This document shows positions 55,563-64,000 of a stretch of 64,000 nucleotides of DNA, in pieces. A program made the position numbers and the translations under genes. Where the stretch lies: positions 141,038,983-141,102,982 of the forward strand of contig CM066319.1 of assembly GCA_033807775.1 (NCBI GenBank). Reading direction: 5' to 3'. The DNA is from Saussurea involucrata (Eukaryota > Streptophyta > Magnoliopsida > Asterales > Asteraceae). Below the pieces are notes generated by a model, which was not told where the DNA came from, made no database searches, and saw only the letters and a program-made list of their open reading frames with translations. Within the stretch, counting starts at the first letter, position 1; every line of letters starts with the position of its first letter.

Positions 55563-57817
55563 TGTAACGTCCCAAAAATTACAAGGAAATTTAAATTTTT
55601 TAAAACATACGTTTCATTATAAAACAACCATAATTTAGTAATTCACGTCTTAACTGAAATTAACGTCGTTGACTCAAACCGTCAACAAAGTTTATGCAGC
55701 GAAAAATTACATAATTAAATTCAAAAGGGTTCGAAAGTGAAAGTTTAACAATCTTTGATACTTCGCGCTTGATGTGTGTACGGTCACGCCCGACTGCCGC
55801 CCGCACCTGAAATAACAACACATTGGGAAAGGGTAAGCTAAATGCTTAGGGAATCCAACCACACACGTAGGTAGCAATCCCACGCATATCACCCCTACTC
55901 GCAAGTAGGAAACATCACCATCACCACGAATATCAAACCACATAATGATTATTATATAAGTACGAACCTCGGTCCCACCGAGTACACAAAATACATTAAT
56001 ACAAGCTCAGTCCCACCGAGCCCTCGGTCCCACCGAGTAAAGTTTGCTGTACTAGCTTAGTCCCACCAAGCCCTCGGTCCCACCGAGCCCCTCAGTCCCA
56101 CCGAGGTGTACACATGCATAAATATTCCACATACGAATTTAACAAACCACAACCAGTTATCACATCCCAACTAGTTCATGTAAGCACATAAATACACGTA
56201 GTAACACGTAACACAAAAGAACGACATACATGAAATTCCTAACTACGCGGTGAGAGAACTCACCTCAAGGCTAAGCAATGTGCTCACGAAGCGCAACACC
56301 AACACGGCAATCTTCTTCACTTTCTTCCACCTAAATACGTATAAAAAGTCAAAGGAAAGTCCCGACCCATAACACGTTTACTAGCTTCCAAAAGACTAAA
56401 TATTCCAGCTTTTTATTAAAAGTTACGGGTCTGTTCGGGACCTGTTTTACCCCCTTAAAACTGATAAATACAGAAATTAAAATCCATAATTACGAAGTTC
56501 TAAGTCTTACGATTTCAGGGACGTATCGCACGCGTCCTAACGACTTTTGTATAATTTACTATAGATTTTACAAAAATGATTCGCAGAACAGCGAACACCC
56601 GGACCTTTCAGTACAACATGGCAACTTAGCCCTAGCTATGGTCCGAATTGGTCTTTCCGTAAAACATAGGAAACTTAATAGACTCCGAAATGAAACTTTT
56701 GGCACCAGTCCCATCCCAAACCGACATTCCAAGCAAAAGTTATGCATAAAACAAAACAGGGACAGAAAGCTGGAAGTTTTTCGGACCAGGCTGTATAAAC
56801 AGCCCCATACGGCCCAGCTACAGGCCTAAACAGACTTCCGGAAAAACACGAAAAACTTTCCTGACTCGATTAGTGAACTTCGGCCACCGATTTCATTTCA
56901 ATCCGAGCTACGAGCAGAAAGTTATGGTCTACACAAGATCAAGGCAGATTCCAGAAATTTTCACATAAAATGATAAAACGGTTTTTACAATAGGCTCGGC
57001 GGTTTAGGGTTGCAACTCCGGTGGCGTTAGGGTTCCACCGTGGAGGACTTAGGGTTTAGCCCCGCCCACTGCCACCTCTGGCAGTGGGGCACGGCGGCGG
57101 CGGCGGTTCTCCGGCGACGGTTACCCACACGCGCATACCACCCCGTCTCGCACCACCTCCCTCTTTACTCTCGATCGCCAATCAATACCGACACATACAC
57201 ACGCACACAACCATCGCCGTCCACCCACGGCCGCCGTAGCGGCGGCGGGCGGCGGTGGTTGCCTCGCCGGAAAAACGAACAAGAAGAAAACAAGACGGAA
57301 CGAGGGAACGACTTACCTTTCGATGGTTGCTCCTCCTCCCTCGACTTCTCCGACGAATGGTGGTAGTGGCGGCGACCTCTGGCGACTGGAAAGCTCCCCG
57401 GGGAACCACTCTCTCTCTCTTTGCTCGGTTCCTCTCTATCTCGCGATTTCTCTCTCTCCTTCCTACTCCGGCCAAAAGAACAAATGAAGAAAAAAAAGAA
57501 CAAACCACAAACCAAAGGGACTGTTTGTTTGTGCCGTGTGGAAACCGACGAGAAGAGGAAGGGGGGGGGGGGTCGGTCCCCCTTTCCTTGGCCGTTCAAA
57601 CCACAACAAACCCCTTGTCCACATTTGGCCCCTAGGCTCAACACTTTGGCACTTTTGGTCCATGAATTTCTATAATATTGCAAAAAGGGAGTAAGGTTTG
57701 CCACACATAACATTCAAGGTTCCCTTTGACAACCTCCGTTAACAAGACTCGCTTTAAACGACCATAAAATAAATACATTAGGAATTTTAAAAACCATACC
57801 GGGACACGGGCTTTACA
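55563..57817 (-). repeat. E3 3' LTR (2255 bp)
   Basis: It runs TGTAACGTCCC...CGGGCTTTACA on plus. A six-hairpin cluster lies at 55968-56106. The segment 57000-57600 is unusually GC-rich, with CGG runs, (CT)n and a 12-base G run near 57560. ORFs here are products of that composition. Confidence 0.9.
55968..56106. repeat. Six short hairpins with GTCCCAC loop (E3 LTR)
   Basis: The units are CTCGGTCCCACCGAG (55968, 56023, 56073), GCTCAGTCCCACCGAGC (56005), GCTTAGTCCCACCAAGC (56055) and CCTCAGTCCCACCGAGG (56090). GCTC/GAGC against GCTT/AAGC is a compensatory change. The same cluster is at 63596-63734 in the other LTR. Confidence 0.85.
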
Positions 57818-57833
57818 ACTCTCCCCCGCTTGA
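57818..57833 (-). promoter_or_regulatory. E3 polypurine tract
   Basis: On the minus strand AAGCGGGGGAGAGT precedes the TGTAAAGCC LTR start. Confidence 0.8.
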
Positions 57834-57834
57834 A

Positions 57835-60800
57835 TTAGACTTCGTCCCCGACGTCTACACCCGCAAACAGCTCCGGATAATTCTCTCGCATCTCCGCTTC
57901 AGGTTCCCAAGTCCACTCGGAACCCTTTCGGTGTCTCCATTGAACCTTCACCAAACCAACAACCTTGTTCCGCGAGGTTCTCGTCCTCCTATCAAGAATA
58001 GCAACTGGCTTTTCCACGTAATTAAGCCGCTCGTCGATCTGAATATCTTCGAGCGGTACTACTGCAGACTCATCCATCACACACTTCCGCAATTGCGAAA
58101 CGTGGAAGGTGTTGTGAATCAGGTTCAGTTCCTCCGGTAGCTCCAACCGGTAAGCCACTTTCCCCACGCGGGCGATGATCCGGTAAGGCCCAATATAACG
58201 AGGCCCTAGCTTCCCCCGCTTACGAAACCGGATCACCCCTTTCCAGGGTGAAACCTTCAACAATACATAATCACCCACCTGAAACTCCAAGTCGGATCGC
58301 CTTTTGTCGGCGTAGCTCTTCTGCCGACTCTGTGCAGTAACCAAACGATCCCGCACCATCTGAATTGTCTCGGTCGTCTTCAACACGATGTCAGTACTCC
58401 CTAATACCCGATGCCCAACCTCGCCCCAACAAACGGGCGCCCTGCATTTCCTACCGTACAACAACTCGTATGGCGACATGCCAATACTAGAGTGGTAGCT
58501 GTTGTTGTAGGAAAATTCCGCCAAGGGTAGGTACTGATCCCAACTACCTCCAAAATCGATGACACAAGCTCGAAGCATATCCTCGAGGGTCTGAATGGTT
58601 CGCTCGCTCTGTTCGTCCGTCTGTGGATGAAAGGCCGTGCTAAAGTGTAACCGTGTACCCATCTCCGACTGGAACTTCTCCCAAAACCGAGAGGTAAAAC
58701 GAGTATCCCTGTCGGAGACAATCGAAACTGGCACCCCGTGCCTGGCCACGATCTCACGCACAAACACCTCCGCAAGCTTCTCCGCCGAGGAGCTCTCCCT
58801 GATGGCCAAGAAGTGTGCACTCTTGGTCAGACGGTCAACGATCACCCAAATGGCATCGTTCCCACGGGGAGTCCTCGGGAGTTTCGTTATGAAGTCCATG
58901 GTAATCTCTTCCCATTTCCAAACCGGGACCTCCAAAGGTTGCAATTTCCCATGAGGTCGTTGATGTTCCGCTTTGACCTTCCGACAGGTCATACATACCT
59001 CAACACATCTAGCCACATCCCGCTTCATGCCGGGCCACCAGTAACCTTCGCGCAAGTCCCTGTACATCTTTGTAGCCCCCGGATGAATCGAGAACTTGGA
59101 CTAATGCGCCTCATCCATTAGTACCTGCCGGTTCCCACCGATGAATGGAACCCAAACCCTACCATGTCGAGTTAACAACCCCCGACTATCACAAACAAAA
59201 TTCGAGATTTCCCCCGACACTCTTTCCCGCTTTGCATTTTCCTCCAAGACAACCACCTCTTGAGCGCTTCCTATCGACTCCAGGACAGGTGTAACCACTG
59301 TCAATCGCTGGCAATAACCCCTCAGTGGCTCACCGACCGGATGTCGGCTGAGTGCGTCCGCAACCACATTCGCCTTACCCGGGTGGTAAAGTATCTCGCA
59401 GTCATAATCCTTAACCACATCGAGCCACCTTCGCTGACGCATATTAAGGTTCTGCTGATCCATCAAGTACTTGAGGCTCTTATGATCAGTGTAGATCGTA
59501 CACTTGACACCATAGAGATAGTGCCTCCAAATTTTAAGGGCAAACACTACCGCTCCCAACTCCAGGTCATGAGTCGGGTAATTTGCTTCGTGAGGCTTCA
59601 GCTGTCTAGAAGCATAGGCTATGACCTTGCCGCGCTGCATAAGCACGGCACCCAAACCCTGATGTGAGGCGTCACAATATACTACCAAATCCTCCATGCC
59701 CTCGGGTAAGGTTAACACAGGAGCCTCACACAACCGCCTGCGTAGCTCCTCGAACGCCTTCTGTTGTTCCTCACCCCAACTGAACGCCGCAGATTTCTTT
59801 GTCAATCGCGTCATGGGTAACGCGATCTTAGAGAAATCCTGAATAAACCTTCGATAATACCCCGCTAATCCCAGAAAGCTTCGCACCTCAGTAGGAGTCT
59901 TCGGCACCTCCCACCGCATCACAGCTGCAATCTTAGCTGGGTCAACCATAATACCATCCTGATTCACGACATGTCCTAGGAACTGGACCTCTCGTAACCA
60001 GAATTCGCACTTGGAAAACTTAGCGTATAGCTTCTCTCGCCTCAATACTTCCAACACTTCTCGAAGATGCATCTCGTGCTCCTCCTTGGTCTTCGAATAC
60101 ACCAGAATGTCATCGATGAACACAATCACCGAACGGTCTAACATCGGACTACACACTCGGTTCATGAGGTCCATGAACGCTGCAGGTGCATTGGTGAGTC
60201 CAAAAGGCATCACCACAAACTCGTAATGACCGTATCGCGTACGGAAAGCCGTCTTTTCTGTGTCCTCACTCCTGACCCGCATCTGGTGGTACCCCGACCG
60301 TAGATCAATCTTGGAGAACCATGAGGCCCCCTGAAGCTGGTCGAACAAATCGTCAATCCTTGGCAAAGGATAACGATTCTTTACCGTAAGCTTATTCAGC
60401 TCTCGATAGTCTATGCACATCCGTTGTGATCCATCCTTCTTCTTCACGAATAAGATAGGTGCTCCCCACGGCGAACAGCTCGGTCTAATGAACTCCTTTT
60501 CGAGTAGTTCTTGCAGCTGGGCGTACAGCTCCTTCATTTCCGGTGGAGCCAGGCGGTAGGGTGCCTTGGCCACCGGAGCCGCACCCGGGATCAGATCGAT
60601 CCGAAACTCTACCTGTCGTTCGGGAGGTATCCCCGGCTACTCCTCGGGAAACACGTCGGTGAACTCCCGTACCACAGGTACGTCTTCCGCAGACATCTTC
60701 GCTTCCCCAACCCTCGTGTCTAACACGTATGCTAAAAATCCTTGCCCACTATGCTGAAGGTACCTCCGAGCTCTCGCAGCCGAACATATGGCCGTAGACC

Positions 60801-62388
60801 GTCTAGACGAATCTCCCTGCACTAACAGTTCTCCCCCGCTTGGGGTTCGAACTCGCACTTGCTTGTGACGGCAAACGATCTCCGCGTCGAACTTATCCAT
60901 CCAATCCATGCCCACAATCACACAAAGCTCCCGCATAGCAATCGGGATCAGGTCAATGGGAAGCCTCACCCCTGAGATCTCTAAGGTGCATCCGCGAAAC
61001 ACGTCTGTGACCGTCAAGGTCCTATCATCGGCCACCTCAACAACCAGAGGATAACTCAAACGTCCTACAACTCGGCCTAAACCCTCGCTAAAAGTGCGAG
61101 ACACAAAAGAGTGAGTAGCTCCGCTATCAAACATCACAACTGCAGGCACCGAGTTAACTAGGAATGTACCTAACATATAGTTCGACCACAAATAATTACA
61201 TGACATGGAAAGGAAAGACAAAAGGAAAGAAGTAAGGGATATACCTGTGACCACTTTAGGCGTCGCCTGTGCCTCATCCACCGTCAACTGGTGAACTCTA
61301 CCTCGGGCCGCTCCCGTCCCTGGCTGACCAGCTCGACCATCAGTAATGCGCAACGGGGCATTCCCAGGCACCCTCTGAGCTCCACCCCCAGCAGCTACCC
61401 CTGCTCTAGGACAGTTGGCCCTTACGTGGCCCGTCTGGTTACAATTGAAACAGACCATTAACGGCGTCTTACAATCCCGGCTAAGGTGACCGGGTTGGCC
61501 ACACTTAAAACACCCCTCTATTCTCCTTGCTCCGGTATCACGGGGCTTAAACCCGCCACTGCTAGAACCCGTGCGCGTACCTGTGAACCTCGAACGCTTC
61601 GGCACTGCCGAGATGGGCGTCACTGGCTGTGCCGCCTTCCGCTTCTTAGCTTGGGTCTCCAGCTCAAGCTCCCTCCTTCGAGCGGCGTCCATCATGGCGG
61701 ATAATGAAGTGTACTGTGCCGTGCTAACAAATTCTCGGATCTCCGTGCGTAGCATATCTTTATACCTTGACATCTTCATCTCTTCCGAGGCGGCATACTG
61801 AGGACAGAATAATGCCATCTCGGTAAATTTCCTGTTCATCTCTTTTACCGTCTCTGTTGTCTGGGTGAGCTCTAGGAATTCTTTAGCGATTCGCTCCATC
61901 TCTACTGGCGGTACATACTCTGCACGGAAACGAGTGACAAACTCGTCCCAAGTCAAAGTAGTGCGCTCGGCAGGCGTCAATGCCGTGGCGCACCAATCCT
62001 TCGCGCCGTCACGGAGTAGATTTACTGCAAAACGGACCTTTAGGTTGTCCGGGCAACCACTGGTCAAAAATGCGAACTCCATGTCAGATACCCATCGCAT
62101 GCTGGTAATCGGATCCGGGTCTCCCTTAAACTCTGGCGGGGAACAGGCGGAGAGATCCCGGTACTGGAACTCTCGGTTACGGAGATGACCCTCCGCCGGC
62201 AGTGGAATAGCTGCAATACGCTCCTCCAGTAGGATCACCACCTCCTCTCGAATAGCGGTGATGATCTCGGGGATCGCCTCCCCGATCGCGTGGGAAACCT
62301 CAGTAGCAATCAGTTCCCTAATACGCTCCTCAGTAATCCCCGTCTCGGCTCGCGACTCCGCCGCGTTGTTCCTTCTAGTATTGACCAT
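57835..62388 (-). pseudogene. E3 gag-pol with chromodomain, two in-frame stops
   Basis: One 1518-codon frame starts MVNTRRNN at 62388. Gag has the retrotransposon gag domain and two CCHC knuckles (CFKCGQPGHLSRDC, CFNCNQTGHVRANC). Protease has FDSGATHSFVS. A TAG at 60637-60639 separates it from RT (CIDYRELNKLT, catalytic FIDDILVYS) and RNase H (YCDASHQGLGAVL). A second TAG at 59101-59103 lies at the integrase zinc finger. Integrase shows MDFITKLP and SDRDTRFTS. The chromodomain YVEKPVAILDRRTR...VQWRHRKGSEWTWE ends near 57835. The frame is otherwise complete. A 75-nt in-frame insert with splice-like borders lies at 61170-61244. Confidence 0.9.
61170..61244 (-). other. Possible 75-nt intron inside E3 gag-pol
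   Basis: On the minus strand CACAG|GTATAT opens and TATGTTAG|GTACAT closes a 75-base, stop-free segment between the gag tail and protease. Removing it keeps frame. The encoded 25 residues are hydrophobic and not expected in this family, where the flanks normally adjoin. Confidence 0.55.
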
Positions 62389-63175
62389 TCTAGAAAGAGA
62401 AATTTCAGAGATATTTAAGCACATAAAACTCACCCTACCACACTCATACTCCACTCCTTGGCTTCCTCGTGACTCTCCCCGACTCGAGCATGGATCCTGT
62501 GCTTCAGATAGTAGGAGCTCTACTACTACCCTTCACACCTATCCTTACTCGTTTCGAGTCCTGTCCTGGGACATTCAAGTAGTTGATTACCACAAATAAA
62601 CACATATAGCCAATCCAGCCCATACAAACACCTTTCCTAACTCCCTAGAAAGGTCATATCACCCACTATCCCTTGCTAACACGGAAACCCCACTAACCCT
62701 GACGAGTCGCCTCGTGAATGCACGGTCGTATACAGTGTAAAACCAGATAGACGTTCAAATAAGAGATTCTATCCTAGAACGGTTGGACTCAAACAAGAGC
62801 TGCGCAATAGAACTAAATCTAATATTCTAAGGCTATTCAGTTCCTACTGCATACCACCTAGAGTGCATTCGCTTAACAACCTATCAAAGCTAGCATGAGT
62901 TCCTATAAGCGATAAAACCAGCATACGGTACCATACAGTTCACATAAGCAATCTAGCATGCATACACTATTCCTGAAAAGCGATAGATACACTAAGTTGC
63001 TTACCTTCCCAGTTGGCGTCGGCTGACTGTACACACTGCGCCCACGATCACCGTTTCCAAACGGGTTTCCTCTTTTCATTTAAAAAAACAAAAATTTTGA
63101 TAAAAGAATTTAAAGATCTCTTAGCCGCAACTTGAGACCAAACACACCGAGATGTGCTTGATTCACTCAAGCCGT
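62389..63175 (-). other. E3 leader between PBS and gag
   Basis: This is the untranslated leader, about 790 bp. No separate gene is seen. An upstream in-frame ATG at 62454 precedes MVNTRRNN by 22 codons but lacks family-like sequence. Confidence 0.6.
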
Positions 63176-63187
63176 GCTCTGATACCA
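63176..63187 (-). promoter_or_regulatory. E3 primer-binding site, initiator tRNA-Met
   Basis: On the minus strand TGGTATCAGAGC lies three bases after the LTR end. Confidence 0.9.
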
Positions 63188-63190
63188 AGT

Positions 63191-64000
63191 TGTAACGTCC
63201 CAAAAATTACAAGGAAATTTAAATTTTTTAAAACATACGTTTCATTATAAAACAACCATAATTTAGTAATTCACGTCTTAACTGAAATTAACGTCGTTGA
63301 CTCAAACCGTCAACAAAGTTTATGCAGCGGAAAATTACATAATTAAATTCAAAAAGGTTCGAAAGTGAAAGTTTAACAATCTTTGATACTCCGCGCTTGA
63401 TGTGTGTACGGTCACGCCCGACTGCCGCCCGCACCTGAAATAACAACACATTGGGAAAGGGTAAGCTAAACGCTTAGTGAATCCAACCACACACGTAGGT
63501 AGCAATCCCACGCATATCACCCCTACTCGCAAGTAGGCAACATCACCATCACCACGAATATCAAACCACATAATGATTATTATATAAGTACGAACCTCGG
63601 TCCCACCGAGTACACAAAATACATTAATACAAGCTCAGTCCCACCGAGCCCTCGGTCCCACCGAGTAAAGTTTGCTGTACTAGCTTAGTCCCACCAAGCC
63701 CTCGGTCCCACTGAGCCCCTCAGTCCCACCGAGGTGTACACATGCATAAATATTCCACATACGAATTTAACAAACCACAACCAGTTATCACATCCCAACT
63801 AGTTCATGTAAGCACATAAATACACGTAGTAACACGTAACACAAAAGAACGACATACATGAAATTCCTAACTACGCGGTGAGAGAACTCACCTCAAGGCT
63901 AAGCAATGTGCTCACGAAGCGCAACACCAACACGGCAATCTTTTTCACTTTCTTCCACCTAAATACGTATAAAAAGTCAAAGGAAAGTCCCGACCCATAA
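63191..64000 (-). repeat. E3 5' LTR, partial
   Basis: It matches 55563-56372 at a constant offset of 7628 with about eight substitutions, and includes the hairpin cluster at 63596-63734. It continues beyond the window. Confidence 0.9.

Larger units (their letters stand above)
55563..64000 (-). mobile_element. E3: Tekay-like chromovirus (Ty3/gypsy), 5' LTR cut by window end
   Basis: Minus-strand order is 5' LTR (from beyond 64000 to 63191), tRNA-Met PBS, leader, gag-pol, PPT, 3' LTR (57817-55563). The pol order PR-RT-RH-INT with a C-terminal chromodomain defines a chromovirus. Over the ~810 bp available in both LTRs I counted about eight differences, so the insertion is fairly recent. The left flank is TTTGG; the right flank is outside. 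Confidence 0.9.

Noticed and set aside
57040..57713. Several overlapping GC-rich ORFs on both strands
   Set aside because: They fall inside the E3 LTR, overlap on both strands and consist of Arg/Pro/Ser/Gly-biased low-complexity sequence from CGG and CT runs.

Overview
The window is nuclear DNA of a eudicot plant. A spliced D6PK-type AGC kinase gene is the only convincing host gene. Almost everything else is transposable elements: LTR retrotransposons with plant primer-binding sites, Tourist- and hAT-type MITEs, a Harbinger element, a SINE and a TRIM. The retroelement families and AT-rich spacers would suit a large, repeat-rich genome such as that of an Asteraceae species, but that placement is a guess.

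Layout. 1-9511: 3' part of a Sirevirus-like Ty1/copia element (E1, +) with a broken pol, a very long extra ORF region broken by three stops, and the 3' LTR. E1 sits inside the gag of an Athila-like Ty3/gypsy element (E2, -; 9512-11337). 11341-12590: hAT transposase pseudogene. 13184-17526: kinase gene (-), whose 2.2 kb intron is about 80% MITE. 18001-25707: MITEs, a tRNA-derived SINE, a Harbinger transposon with a decayed transposase, and a hAT-type MITE full of CGTTCG words. 25968-51902: a nested stack. A Tourist-like MITE was hit by a Tat-lineage gypsy element (A, +). A's left LTR received a ~2 kb solo LTR (B), and B received an intact, very young copia element (C, -). A's integrase received a gag-protease-only Athila-like element (D, +). 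All five boundaries (MITE, A, B, C, D) have matching target-site duplications (TAA, GTGTA, CGAAG, ACGAG, CCAGT). 53674-54054: a 381-bp TRIM. 55563-64000: a Tekay-like chromovirus (E3, -) with 2.25 kb LTRs, cut by the window end.

How parts relate. Element A carries, between its integrase and 3' LTR, an antisense gene that reads as four exons with canonical splice sites, in-phase junctions and its own TATA-like box. C has apparently identical LTRs and intact gag and pol, so it is the youngest insertion. B and E3 each carry arrays of hairpins in which the loop is conserved while the stems change in a compensatory way. C has six GCGGTATACCGC-type palindromes per LTR. These structured LTR arrays are the most unusual signals in the window.
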